Of a DNA stretch of 64,000 bases, positions 26,701 through 34,022 are shown in pieces. The translations under genes were made by a program, and so were the position numbers. The notes under the pieces were generated by a model, which had not been told where the DNA came from, searched no databases, and saw only the letters and a list, made by a program, of their open reading frames with translations. Source of the stretch: Asterias rubens (Eukaryota; Echinodermata; Asteroidea; Forcipulatida; Asteriidae). The DNA is taken from positions 17,569,195 to 17,633,194 of the forward strand of contig NC_047068.1 of the NCBI RefSeq assembly GCF_902459465.1. The letters run 5' to 3'. Numbering within the stretch: the stretch's first letter is position 1; every line of letters starts with the position of its first letter.

Positions 26701-29700
26701 AGGAATATTCCTCCATGATGACACTAACTCCTAGTTAGAATGCTAGAGTAGAATTATGACTGAGGTTACAGTACACCGGTGACAATCAAATCTGACACCC
26801 CCTTTCCTTTCCTTTTTTATTTCGATCAGATCATCATTATTGTTGACTTGTCATTTTTTATGTCAATTCATTTCAATCAATCACTTAAGTTAGTGTAGTG
26901 TAGTGGATCCAAGTTAGTTACTAACTTAGTTAGATGTTACTATGGTTACTGTTATTACTGCAGTGTTAGATAGAACTTAGAAGTAGGCCTTACTCAATCA
27001 ACAACCCCCCCCCCAAAAAAAAAAAGAAAAAAAAACTACAAGACAAAACACAAAACAAATGAAATATTATTAATATTAGGCTATTAGTATTAATATATAT
27101 ATATCAATTATTGTGTTTTTTGAGTCGACTCTTACTGAGGGAAAGTTTGCTGACTGATTGGAGCCTTTTCCCCTTGCATCCTCCGCTTACCAGTTTTCAC
27201 GCTATTATGCCTTTTTCTTTGAATTGGGAAAAAAAGAATGATGCCATATATCAACCGATGCCCTAATTACCTTCTTTTGTTAATATGAAGTATGCAAACA
27301 TAGATTAAAACTTGATGGACATTGAAATGTTCACACTACACACCGATCTTCGATGACTTCAACTGGCCCCTTTTGTTTTGAGTTTTTCCTGTTTTCACGG
27401 CAAAAAGAAAGCATGGTTTCCCGGTGAAACCATACATGGAAGAAACATCTACAGTGACTACAAGTGTTCTTTGAGACTCTGTGTATGACTTTATAGCCAG
27501 CAGTTGTCTTCGTTTTATTCAAAATATTTTTTAATGAAATTTTAAAATTACCATGGTAATTTGCAAAAAATAACAAAATAAATAATTTAATAAAAAGTGT
27601 GAATAATCATTGGCTTTCAAATCTGATTTTTATTAATTTTTTTCCTCTTTTTTTTTGCTCTTAAAATTTATAATAAAGTGATAAACAAACAGTGATAATT
27701 GAATCAACAAGCTGATCGTTTAAATTTTTTATATTAAAATAATAATATTGATCGGAGGGTTAAGAAAAAAATCTCCAAAAATATTAGAAAATGATATAAG
27801 GCACATGGCTTCTTTAAGCCTCTGTATTTTTTTCCAGAATGCTCAGCAAAATATTCAGTCACATGATTTGATCATCATGAATTGTGTATTGAAAATGAAA
27901 TAGTGTTTGATGAAACTTTTTCGGTGGGCAAATATTTTTATATGGCCTCAAGATTATGACAAATTTTTATACCTTGTAGAAATGCCTAAAATACCAAACG
28001 TTTTGCATTCACAAGTGCAAATATCCAGTGGAGCCTTACGTGTTTCTAAGTTTTGGTCAAGGGAGAGGAGACTCTTTGCTTGGCAAATAAAACCACAAAT
28101 TTGTTATCTATCTAGCTAGGGACTGTTAAACATCGCGCACAGAGAGGTAAAAGATTTGCCACGATTTTAGGGACACCTCGAAAACAGGACCTCCTACGAT
28201 ATCAAGTACTCAAATTATTTCATTATGGACAGAAAGTAAGTTGTATTTTGAAAGAAAAGTGTCATCTTACCAGCAACAGAGCATGGAGGTAGAAATAGAG
28301 CTAGCGAGCTGGCACGAACGCCTAACTGCAGTTTGTAAACATTAAAAACATGTGTTCTAAACCTACGGCTATTTACAATTAAAAATAATAATGCTAGCGA
28401 GCGAGCGGCGATAGCGCGGGGGTGGTTCATACAGCTTTAGCAAACAAGATACATGAAACAGTCATAGATTGGTGAGTATAGGATTCTCTCATGGTGGCGC
28501 TATTTAACGTTTCGGTGGGTGAGAGGAAGGAAATGTACAATAGAACCTTTATGCACAAACAATCGATTTTCAATAAAAAAATAATCCTTTCATATACTAT
28601 TTTTTAGTACAAGGAACCCGAGTGTGCACGTCTAGTAATAGTAGAGTCTTCAAGTGCTTGGGACATCCGGGTAAGACGTTTGAGTTGTGCTTCCCGCCCA
28701 TTGATGTTCCCGTCCCAGTGCGATTCCCCATATATCCTTCCACCAAAAACATAAATCCAAGCTTAGTTCAAAAACATTCTTATTGTCACTAGATAAGTCG
28801 TTTGTAATTTGTTTAGTAACCAATTTCATTATTTGTATTGAATAAACATTATTTTTTGTTTACTGTTTGTCCTTTTTCTCCTTGTTAAGTCATCGGCGTA
28901 GTAAATTGTTAACGGGTTTTGTTTGGCTATCGTTTGAACATTATTGGTCTTTCCCAATTCCGAAAAGAAAAGGAAACTAACGCCGTCTTTTCACTGACGG
29001 ATTTTGTGACGAGCATGTACAAGGAAGAAGGAATACTTACTTCGTGGAAGTCAAGTGAATGCACCCCCCCCCCCTTGGCTTTTACGCCCGCCCGTCTTAG
29101 TTATTACTTTGGATGTCCAAAACAAGTTGGGGTAGCGAATCTTGTGACCTCTTCCTGTGTCTTGCAGTTTAAGGCAACGCACATTAATGAGGCAACGTCC
29201 TTTTGTAAACGGTACATGTGTGTAGTCATTTAGGCACTTGTTCTAAACACCAAGTTTGTTGTCAATTCTATCGTGTAACTTATTACAAAAGGTACTGCTA
29301 ATGCTTATAAAGACTGAAAGCATGTAGAAGGCGCTGTTGATATAGGACCTTTTTATATATATATATTTTTTTAATTAAAAGGGTGGGACCGAATACCAAG
29401 TACTTTAAAAGTATCGAAAGGTTAAACCCAGTGGAAATCAATCCCTTCACATCTTGGCCTCAGAGGTCTAGGCCTACTTTTCTTTAGAATTAATTCAAAC
29501 TGTAGTTGGGCCATTTTTGGCAATAAGTCAATAATGTTAATTGTCCACTTCCACCGTTTGTAGGCCTACTCGTGATAGTACAAAAATGGTGATAGCTGCT
29601 GATCTTATTCTGGTAAAAAGCAACATTTTTGTTTGTGCTTAGCTTCTTCTTATTATTTTGTATTTATAAGCAGCCATGTGCAGCTCTTAATGAACGTGGG

Positions 29701-31768
29701 TATACTCACACGAAATCAACGGTCTCTGGATTTGATTGGACTAACTTGGGAGCGGTCCAAGTGAAGTAGTCTGGCGGTCGATACTTAGCTGTGTTGTCGA
29801 TATGGGTGATCGTTGCTTCTATGTAGTCTGTATCAGGACAAAGCAAGTGCCTCCAAAAGATAACATCTGTTGGCGGTACTTGCCAAGATCCGAACGGTGT
29901 ACCGTCATCACTTCGACGAGCCTGGAGAATGAACCCCCGGAAAAAAACATATCGAGGATCCTCTGTGACCAGCAGACGAACTAGGAAAAACAAAAAAATA
30001 ACTATAGACATAACCATCAGATCATTCCGGCTTCTTAAACTACCAAGTGTGTTAGTATTTGAAACACCTGGAGGATTATACTATGTGTCACGGCTCCTAT
30101 AGCCCTGGTTGAACTCCTTCGTTGCCACTGACATAAACAATATGCAAGTAGACCCCCCCCCCCTATGTAATACGTGCGTATAGACAAGGGCATAAGAATT
30201 AGAATTTCCGAGAACAATAACCTTCTGTACTTATCTGTACTTATTTCCCCCATGTAATTTCACAGTACTTTATCTTAAAGTCACCTGGAAATAGATTTTT
30301 TTTTCTTTCAAACATAAGAGGATATGCTCACGAACAATAAAACATTTTTTTTTAGTAATTGTTTGTTACGATTTATATGTTTAAAATATATATAAAGTTG
30401 TTTGGGGGGCTGACTCCGACTACCCCTTTTGTGACGTCAATCGAGGCAGACTGCCTGCAATGCGTATAGTAAACATACGTGCAAAGTACATGTACGTCCA
30501 AGTCGTGAGTTGGTACATTCCAAAAAGTTCTGCGTTCAGCAGCAATAGGCCTACACCCGGTCGGCATTGCCGGAAAAACATATTTTTTTTTTGAAACGTA
30601 CAAACTCACGATTTGGTCCGTACATGTACTTTGCAATTGTGTTTACTCTACGCATTACAGGCAAAGTCTGCCTCGATTGACGTCACGAACAGCGCCCTCT
30701 CGGGTCGGGGTCTACTCTTAAAATTGTAAATAACATAAGAACTGATTTTTTAAAACCTTAGTTAACTGTTAACTGTTTGTTCACATTCCACTCATCAAAA
30801 CACATATAATATTAGTGACAAAAGCTTTATTTTGAAAAATACCACTTCCAGGTGTCTCAAATGAGTTATATTGTTGAGCTAGACTTTTTCAAGGGGGTTG
30901 GCCTACCCTTTGCAAATAGCTTTGCCCTCCAAAAAATGATATTCAAGGTCAGAGAGTTAATAATTTATAGAGGAACTTAACAATTGAAGATTCAATCAAA
31001 CTGTTGACCACATTCTGAACGAAGCTTGCAATAACGGTTTGTGCCAATGGATCGAGTGCTCCTTTCATTCCGTGACTACTTGGGCTGCTCTTTTAATGCA
31101 CTTTGTCATAAATAATATTTTTGCGACCACTTGGTTTGACAATGTGCGGACGGTACAGCTCTTTAACGCCAGTCACCTCACTCCGTGACCACAGTTTTGT
31201 AAATCATTATTAATGTGGTACCTTACCTTAATATTAGTTTGGTCATGATACACAGTTTTGCAAAATCAACAATGTTGTATACCATATCTTGATTCATGAG
31301 AAAACTTAAATCGGGATTCATGAGAGATTTTCCATACACAGTTTTATGCAAGTCATTTTTGATGACGTACCTCAATGACGTAGGCTTCTAATAACTAGAA
31401 CACTACGAGAAGATTCGACTCGAAGCGACGTATCAATTTTTTTATCGTGTTCAAGATCCTTTTAAAGATAGTCTTTGCAATGTTGTTAAAAGAACGCATA
31501 CAATGCTACTTTTAAAAGAAAACTATCATGCATAATAATAACACTATTAATTCCAACCTCTAACTGTTCCCCCAGGAGTGTAAGTGTCACCGTCGGTATC
31601 TAGTTGGTAAGGGATGGTTTCGCTCGACTGCGGGGCGGTGCCACGGTGCTGTGGCATCAACGTAGAGCAAGCCTCAATCGGTGCTCCATCCGGGTGACTA
31701 GTCCCTTCTTGTGGTACCGTCAGAATAAGCAAAAGCAAGATGGTAGAAATCTTAACATTGCACTCCAT
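2096..31768 (-). CDS. Gene A: Reeler-EGF-HYR adhesion G-protein-coupled receptor (25 exons, complete)
   Basis: Joining the 25 exons listed separately keeps one open frame of 4425 bases (1474 aa plus stop). Domains by approximate residue: signal peptide 1-24; Reeler 25-183; half EGF 184-208; seven EGFs to 488; HYR 489-569; three EGFs to 681; two HYRs 682-854; GAIN about 855-1168 with GPS at its end; seven helices about 1180-1420; short Ser/Asn-rich tail. Every junction has GT/AG on the minus strand, and ectodomain exons are phase 1-1. From family knowledge, adhesion GPCRs self-cleave at the GPS and signal through a tethered agonist at the plasma membrane, while the ectodomain binds cell-surface or matrix partners. 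The ligand cannot be told from sequence. Gene B lies directly upstream in the same orientation. Confidence is high for the family, moderate for each splice choice. Confidence 0.85.
3186..3267 (-). CDS. Gene A exon 24: transmembrane helix 4
   Basis: Small 82-base exon completing helix 4 ([16 protein letters not shown]) and part of extracellular loop 2. It uses AG and GTAAGT borders and joins to KYCFLSP in exon 25. Confidence 0.87.
3398..3456 (+). mobile_element. Decayed 3' UTR relic of the same R4-like retrotransposon
   Basis: The stretch with TTACCAGCACAAAG, ATATGATCTTTGTCTTGCAT and GATAAA closely follows the 3' UTR at 10600-10650. No coding part or TAA tail remains. Confidence 0.6.
3807..4066 (-). 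CDS. Gene A exon 23: transmembrane helices 2 and 3
   Basis: Encodes helix 2 ([20 protein letters not shown]), the helix 3 family signature [18 protein letters not shown] and the start of helix 4. 260 bases, the same length in genes B and C. Confidence 0.9.
4255..4680. repeat. Degenerate ~25-bp minisatellite
   Basis: About 15 imperfect units of the form CAAGCCTCCCATGAGCAGGG with one to several extra G. It sits in the gene A intron between exons 22 and 23, starting about 190 bases after exon 23 on the plus strand and ending 13 bases before exon 22. Open frames on both strands are by-products. Confidence 0.88.
4694..4803 (-). CDS. Gene A exon 22: first transmembrane helix
   Basis: Starts AGT-CAT using the acceptor TTTAG; the alternative acceptor two bases downstream would run into a stop. 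Encodes SHGGDPMD, then a hydrophobic helix of about 22 residues. Ends in phase 2. Confidence 0.85.
5439..5606 (-). CDS. Gene A exon 21: GPS autoproteolysis site
   Basis: GPS motif with CVFWD, a middle Cys in KGC and [12 protein letters not shown]. The four canonical cysteines, the Trp and the His-Leu/Thr cleavage tripeptide are all present, so cleavage competence is expected. Confidence 0.9.
5965..6140 (-). CDS. Gene A exon 20: GAIN subdomain B strands
   Basis: Contains [11 protein letters not shown], a VISGTLSG turn and [16 protein letters not shown], the standard GAIN-B strands before the GPS. AG acceptor, GTAAGT donor. Confidence 0.87.
7281..7626 (-). CDS. Gene A exon 19: GAIN subdomain A/B junction
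   Basis: Opens with [16 protein letters not shown] (helix) and continues through an acidic loop to [13 protein letters not shown], typical of the first strands of GAIN-B. 346 bases, phase 0 in and 1 out, as in genes B and C. Confidence 0.82.
8578..8866 (-). mobile_element. SINE-like dispersed repeat S1
   Basis: (TAA)-tailed repeat with GTGCTACGGCGCAT, AAGTGCACTGGGTTCTTTT and ACGGCTTTACGTCCCAT; read 5' to 3' on the minus strand it ends in (TTA)n. It borders gene A exon 18. Further copies are at 22130-22440, 22453-22800 and 18815-19180. Confidence 0.7.
8901..9047 (-). CDS. Gene A exon 18: GAIN subdomain A
   Basis: 49-codon phase 0-0 exon opening with [17 protein letters not shown], the helical GAIN-A motif. 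The same 144-147 base exon is present in B and C. The downstream intron holds a SINE-like repeat and the upstream one a retrotransposon. Confidence 0.82.
9161..9231. repeat. (TAA)n microsatellite, probable target of the retrotransposon
   Basis: About 23 TAA units immediately before the 5' truncated end of the element, matching the (TAA)n at its 3' ends. Confidence 0.9.
9232..10650 (+). mobile_element. 5'-truncated RLE-type non-LTR retrotransposon (R4/Dong-like)
   Basis: An open frame from the microsatellite to a TAA at 10566-10568 encodes about 445 residues of the C-terminal part of a LINE protein. It has the segment after the reverse transcriptase core ([27 protein letters not shown]) and then a CCHC knuckle ([18 protein letters not shown]). 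Last comes a PD-(D/E)XK-type restriction-like endonuclease with [12 protein letters not shown] and a following KYQDL. An 80-base 3' UTR leads into (TAA)n. The element sits in the gene A intron between exons 17 and 18, antisense to the gene. R4/Dong elements are known to target TAA repeats. The catalytic RT domain is missing, so it cannot move by itself. Confidence 0.82.
10704..11176 (+). mobile_element. Second (tandem) copy of the retrotransposon 3' end
   Basis: Starts at the base equivalent to 10178 in the first copy and runs through the endonuclease, stop and 3' UTR. It is joined directly to the (TAA)n tail of copy 1. Only a few substitutions separate it from copy 1. Confidence 0.85.
11233..11706 (+). 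mobile_element. Third (tandem) copy of the retrotransposon 3' end
   Basis: Same start point as copy 2, with a period of about 529 bases. An A-to-T change near 11606 turns a Lys codon into a stop seven codons before the normal end, so the frame is slightly shortened. Confidence 0.85.
12065..12168 (-). CDS. Gene A exon 17: Cys-rich lead into GAIN domain
   Basis: This 104-base exon has four cysteines in a CVC..C..C pattern and ends in an amphipathic helix (Ile-Leu-Gln-Asp-Ile-Ser). The equivalent exons in genes B (39324-39430) and C (58204-58307) share size, phase (1 in, 0 out) and cysteine layout. Confidence 0.78.
12794..12966. repeat. Near-perfect 170-base palindrome
   Basis: Arms of about 80 bases pair around the loop GACTTCGTC; for example CCTGGTTCTTGATAATTT pairs with AAATTATCAAGAACCAGG. 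In the gene A intron between exons 16 and 17. Confidence 0.85.
13086..13349 (-). CDS. Gene A exon 16: HYR domain
   Basis: HYR module with [13 protein letters not shown], an [10 protein letters not shown] strand, a polar middle and a CSFTVTV ending. Phase 1-1. It is the membrane-proximal HYR, directly before the GAIN region. Confidence 0.85.
13914..14168 (-). CDS. Gene A exon 15: HYR domain
   Basis: HYR module with a YCPENI strand, [12 protein letters not shown], a Gly-Ser-Thr-Ser-x-Ile-Arg-Tyr turn and a closing ECLFNVTV strand. 85 aa, phase 1-1. Confidence 0.85.
14481..14546 (-). mobile_element. tRNA-derived SINE head
   Basis: The minus strand shows an A box TAGCTCAGTTGGTAGAG and B box GGTTCCAGTCC at tRNA-like spacing, but the clover leaf is imperfect and no CCA-end stem closes. 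A related head without a full B box lies at 50356-50395. Confidence 0.7.
15325..15432 (-). CDS. Gene A exon 14: EGF domain
   Basis: EGF with [15 protein letters not shown] and FIGTSC; phase 1-1. It is the last EGF before the two membrane-proximal HYR domains. Confidence 0.87.
15476..15637. repeat. Fold-back repeat
   Basis: Ends AAATATTGACTGCT and AGCAGTCAATATTT; inner arms share ATTAAAATTATAGGCCC and its complement. In the intron between exons 13 and 14 of gene A. Confidence 0.8.
16183..16290 (-). CDS. Gene A exon 13: EGF domain
   Basis: EGF with [15 protein letters not shown] and FYGRSC; phase 1-1, acceptor CACAG and donor GTGAGT. Confidence 0.87.
16649..17694. repeat. 20-bp minisatellite, about 52 nearly identical units
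   Basis: The unit is GCCTCATTGGCAAGACCATG. Units start at 16661 and every 20 bases to 17681. The only variable position, apart from one change in the first unit, is G or C at base 10 (41 G, 11 C). All three plus-strand frames stay open because the unit has no stop and is not a multiple of three. It lies in the gene A intron between exons 12 and 13, so I do not call it coding. Confidence 0.95.
17804..17923 (-). CDS. Gene A exon 12: EGF domain
   Basis: EGF with [15 protein letters not shown] and YSGKRC; phase 1-1. The intron on its downstream side (16291-17803) holds the 20-bp minisatellite. Confidence 0.87.
18404..18646 (-). CDS. Gene A exon 11: HYR domain
   Basis: This Hyalin-repeat module begins with a Pro-Pro and Cys-Pro strand and has an LNWTAP strand. 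It ends with a Cys-Ser-Phe-Glu-Ile-Val-Val strand. Phase 1-1, 81 aa. HYR domains are Ig-like folds found in echinoderm hyalin and in adhesion proteins. Confidence 0.82.
18815..19180 (+). mobile_element. SINE-like dispersed repeat S1 (diverged)
   Basis: Shares ATTGAAAAGAGAAGACATTC, CACAGCACCTTGTAAACCAT and a (TTA)n tail with the other copies. Confidence 0.6.
19243..19356 (-). CDS. Gene A exon 10: EGF domain
   Basis: EGF with [15 protein letters not shown] and LTGTLC; phase 1-1. Partner of exon 8 in the duplicated exon pair. Confidence 0.87.
19943..20060 (+). mobile_element. tRNA-derived SINE head
   Basis: A box-like TGGTCAAGTTGTTAGAC and B box GGGTTCAAATCC at 19992-20003, followed by non-tRNA sequence. 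Read as a SINE, not a functional tRNA, because acceptor-stem pairing is absent. Confidence 0.6.
20405..20515 (-). CDS. Gene A exon 9: EGF domain
   Basis: EGF with [15 protein letters not shown] and FTGTNC; phase 1-1, bounded by AG and GTAAGT on the minus strand. Partner of exon 7 in the duplicated exon pair. Confidence 0.87.
20691..20714. repeat. (TA)n microsatellite
   Basis: About twelve TA units in the intron between exons 8 and 9 of gene A. Confidence 0.9.
20811..21000 (-). pseudogene. Possible retroelement-derived fragment
   Basis: The minus-strand open frame contains a basic motif [19 protein letters not shown], of the kind seen at the ends of some reverse-transcriptase proteins. No other domain is visible; weak call. 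Confidence 0.3.
21583..21696 (-). CDS. Gene A exon 8: EGF domain
   Basis: EGF with [15 protein letters not shown] and FTGTLC; phase 1-1. Nearly a duplicate of exon 10, with similar intron flanks, showing segmental duplication within the gene. Confidence 0.87.
22130..22800. mobile_element. Two S1 repeats in tail-to-tail inverted orientation
   Basis: One copy (22130-22440) ends in TTATTATTG and the next (22453-22800) begins with (AAT)n in the opposite orientation. Together they can form a long hairpin in the intron between exons 7 and 8 of gene A. Confidence 0.7.
22811..22974. repeat. Fold-back repeat with TATAGACCTTATCGCAAATACC ends
   Basis: Left TAGACCTTATCGCAAATACC, right GGTATTTGCGAAAAGGTCTA; inner arms AGGTGCATTGTGG and CCACAATGCACCT. 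Next to the SINE-like copy in the intron before exon 7. Confidence 0.78.
23093..23218 (-). CDS. Gene A exon 7: EGF domain
   Basis: EGF with [15 protein letters not shown] and FTGTNC after a short acidic lead; phase 1-1. Very similar to exon 9, including about 65 bases of the downstream intron. Confidence 0.87.
23599..23727 (-). CDS. Gene A exon 6: EGF domain
   Basis: EGF with [15 protein letters not shown] and FTGTHC; phase 1-1 with AG and GTAAGT borders. Length and layout match exon 5, which suggests that exons 5 to 9 arose by local duplication. Confidence 0.87.
24038..24099. repeat. Small fold-back repeat
   Basis: CTATTGACC and GGTCAATAG flank a GC-rich core; the remainder of the arms is weak. 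Confidence 0.5.
24281..24409 (-). CDS. Gene A exon 5: EGF domain
   Basis: A six-cysteine EGF ([12 protein letters not shown], then CRC, FTGTNC) lies between an AG acceptor and a GTAAGT donor, phase 1-1. Its 3' intron flank is copied next to exons 7 and 9. Confidence 0.87.
24941..25420 (+). repeat. (TAA)-flanked dispersed repeat of unknown class
   Basis: Begins with (AAT)n then TTATAAGCGCACAAATCCAT. The following 360 bases form an open frame of 121 codons rich in Lys with no recognised domain. It lies in an intron 30 bases before exon 4. I treat it as repeat-derived. Confidence 0.45.
25452..25643 (-). CDS. Gene A exon 4: half EGF plus one complete EGF
   Basis: The first about 25 residues contain only the last four cysteines of an EGF (C..CSC..GWTGDTC). 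A full EGF follows, with CSSNPCLNG and [12 protein letters not shown]. The exon is phase 1-1. No exon with the missing first two cysteines was seen between 25644 and 25941. Confidence 0.8.
25942..26009 (-). CDS. Gene A exon 3: last strand of Reeler domain
   Basis: This 68-base exon supplies the closing Reeler strand with the Thr-Tyr-Trp-Val signature. Its frame fits only between exon 2 (phase 2) and exon 4 (phase 1). Gene B has a 62-base exon of identical phases at 42087-42148. Confidence 0.75.
26411..26689. mobile_element. TTAA-flanked MITE, family M2 (left arm shortened)
   Basis: Right end CAAGGCAACGTGTTCCT plus TTAA and the same central palindrome around GCCATTTATGGGAGTCAA. The left arm has lost most of its terminal repeat. 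Confidence 0.75.
26690..29709. other. Large gene A intron (between exons 2 and 3), remainder
   Basis: Apart from the MITE before it, I see AT-rich sequence, homopolymer tracts (C and A near 27005, C near 29065) and short open frames without domain features. No further exon was recognised. Confidence 0.55.
29710..29980 (-). CDS. Gene A exon 2: core of Reeler domain
   Basis: The exon runs from an AG acceptor at 29981-29982 to a GTGAGT donor. It shows the Reeler hallmarks FRGFILQAR, Gly-Ser-Trp, a second Cys, a Thr-His pair in a beta strand and FTWTAP. It ends in phase 2, and exon 3 completes a Val codon. Confidence 0.85.
30412..30713. repeat. Fold-back repeat of about 300 bases
   Basis: Arms include GTGACGTCAATCGAGGCAGA and its inverted form TCTGCCTCGATTGACGTCAC, and AAGTACATGTACG with its complement. 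In the gene A intron between exons 1 and 2. Confidence 0.82.
31558..31768 (-). CDS. Gene A exon 1: start codon, signal peptide, first part of Reeler domain
   Basis: ATG at 31768 is followed by a hydrophobic Ile/Leu stretch (signal peptide, about 24 aa). Next comes the Reeler N-terminal signature: Pro-Asp-Gly-Ala-Pro, a Cys, Met-Pro-Gln-His, Pro-Tyr and Tyr-x-Pro-Gly-Gly. The donor GT gives phase 1, and a Val codon is completed by exon 2. Confidence 0.8.
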
Positions 31769-31920
31769 TATGGTGTTTTGATGAAGCTAAACTTAATGAT
31801 TGTGTTCAACGACTGACAGCAGAAAATCAACAAAACATCCCAATTCTTCTAAACCGACGTTGTATCTGGTTTTACACGTTCCGTCTTTGTAGCGGCTGCT
31901 GGCATGGTTCAATGCTTCCA

Positions 31921-31927
31921 TTTATAC
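31921..31927 (-). promoter_or_regulatory. Candidate TATA box for gene A
   Basis: On the minus strand this reads TGTATAAATGG, about 150 bases before the gene A ATG. A start site about 30 bases further on would give a 5' UTR near 125 bases. Inferred from the motif and position alone. Confidence 0.4.
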
Positions 31928-33006
31928 ATTCAGTATAAGCTAATGTTAAAGGTGTGGTTAAGTACCAAGGTCAAAATCAAGCAACCGTGCCCTTGAATGG
32001 CAAAGCTTCTCTGAAGGGCAAAGTTTTTATTAAATAACCGTTTGATTGGTTTATTTATAATGATAATAATGCAAATAAACTAACATATAAACATTTGAAT
32101 TCAAAATGGTCGCCTTTTTTTCTTGCAATACCGTTGAAATCCGGAGCGATAATAATGTCCGTGAAGGAAGAATAACTCATACTATAGGAATACACAATCT
32201 GAGTAATAACGCTTCTCAGATTCAAATTCTGGGGCATAAAAGTGGATATAATTATAATAACAACCAATTCTTATATAGCGCAGTTCACAATAACCGTATC
32301 AATGCGCTTTACATTATTGGCCTATTTTTACATTAAGCATCTTCCAAGTGCAATTTTTCTCAAAATGCTTTATTCTGTCGAAATCTGCTGTAACCTTCAA
32401 ACCAAACTATACACTATGTGGTTTTTATTGCTTTAGTTTATAGTTTTTTTATTTACCTTTGAGAGTGAGGCAAGTGTGGGAACGCATTGTTAATGCCTCA
32501 AGCGGATTTTTTTATCGATGAATAGAACCGCGATTCCTATATTTCTGTCTGATTTGTAGGTCGTGGCTAAACACAACAAAGCTGCCAGTGCCGGGGAAAG
32601 ACGGGGAATTCCCAATGTAAAAATTTCAATAGATCAGTAGGTGAGTTTGCCACGGAAGTATTGTTATGGTAAGTGGTTTGCAGGAATGCAGTGGGAACAA
32701 AGAAACTGACACAAAAGATACCTGACAAGTTCAACTAACCCAGCGAAAAAGCAAACACGATCACACAATCATTGCTTTTGGGATATAGTTTCTAAGAACA
32801 CATACCAGGGCCTATTTCAGACCGAGGCTTAAAAAATGTATTTACATTATTGTAAGAAGAAATGTTGAGTATTGAAACTGGAAAGACAAACCATGCTTAA
32901 AATTAAGCTGCACCTTTACTATTTTCTAAAACATTTTTATCGACTAATAAACAATTTTAAGTAATGATTTTGTTTGTATTTTTTTTTGTATTATACAATT
33001 ATGGTG

Positions 33007-33060
33007 TTAAAGGCACTGGACACTATTGGTTGTATGATTGTTTTAGCAACGGAGAGCTGT
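33007..33060. mobile_element. Partial M1-family MITE end
   Basis: TTAA followed by AGGCACTGGACACTATTGG with no matching right end before gene B; a truncated copy just downstream of gene B. Confidence 0.55.
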
Positions 33061-33562
33061 TGAAGGGACCAGTTGAACATCTTGAAGTTTACTCAACCTA
33101 TTCTAATTCGACATTAGCATAATACTGTGACGTTATACTAAACATCTTACAGACACTAGCGTAAAACTACAAGGTGCTCTAAAGTGCACCAAAACTAGTT
33201 GTTTACTCCATTACAAAATTTAAAATTCGATGCAGTGTTGTACAATGTGTCACCTTTGACTATTCACTCGACAAAGCTTCATGAAAAAATCGTTTCCAAA
33301 AAATAATTTATGTGGTCTATAACGTAAACCAATGTCGACTATAATTGATTATATTTTATAACTTTCTAATTGTATATTGTTTGTTTCTATCATTGCCGAT
33401 TTTTGTTTCATACCTTGTTGTTTTTTTGCTGTTTATCTATATTTTAAATGGTTCTCTCTATTTACGACCTACGTAAATGTCATTCAGCTTTGCTTAGTTT
33501 TGTTATACAGTATGCAATTTCTAAACTATATGGAATGTTCATTGTAATCATTCGAAAGAGAG

Positions 33563-34022
33563 TTAAAGTCCAGTAGAATTGGTATGTCCACTATTGGTTT
33601 GTCCGTCCCTTGATGTAGGATGACTGCCTTCAGAATGAGCCCTCTTTGTCATTGAGCAACAAATAAATGTATTCATACATTCTCTAGCACTCTTGCGAAA
33701 CAGAACAAATAACACAAACACTGCTAAGCCTATGAGAGAGTTCAGAATCGCAAAGATGTACTGGAAAGTCGCTGTGAATATATCAAAGGCCAGGAAACCA
33801 AAGATCCATGTTCCACCGAGGAGAATACCGATGGGGATCATAGAGCGAGCCTGACGGAGGACGAGCTCTGCTCGTGTCTCTTGACGAGTCAGGCTGCTGT
33901 CGACGCGCTGGCAAACTAACCGACGGAACACTAGAATGTAGATGAAGATATTGAAGAGGAGAAGTGCTCCAACTGGCAGCAATACACCAAAGTAGATTGG
34001 ATTCCCAGGAGAAAGAAAACAA
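33563..34022 (-). CDS. Gene B exon 13: helices 5 to 7, tail and stop
   Basis: Encodes [12 protein letters not shown], helices 5-7 with [12 protein letters not shown], a double-Cys tail and a Ser/Thr-rich end. Its first 122 coding bases are identical to gene A exon 25. The stop codon is at 33563. Confidence 0.9.

Larger units (their letters stand above)
31769..33562. other. Intergenic region between genes A and B
   Basis: Must contain the gene A promoter (candidate TATA at 31921) and the gene B 3' UTR. It also holds an inverted SINE-like tail at 32250-32320 and a partial MITE at 33007. No further coding signal seen. Confidence 0.6.
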
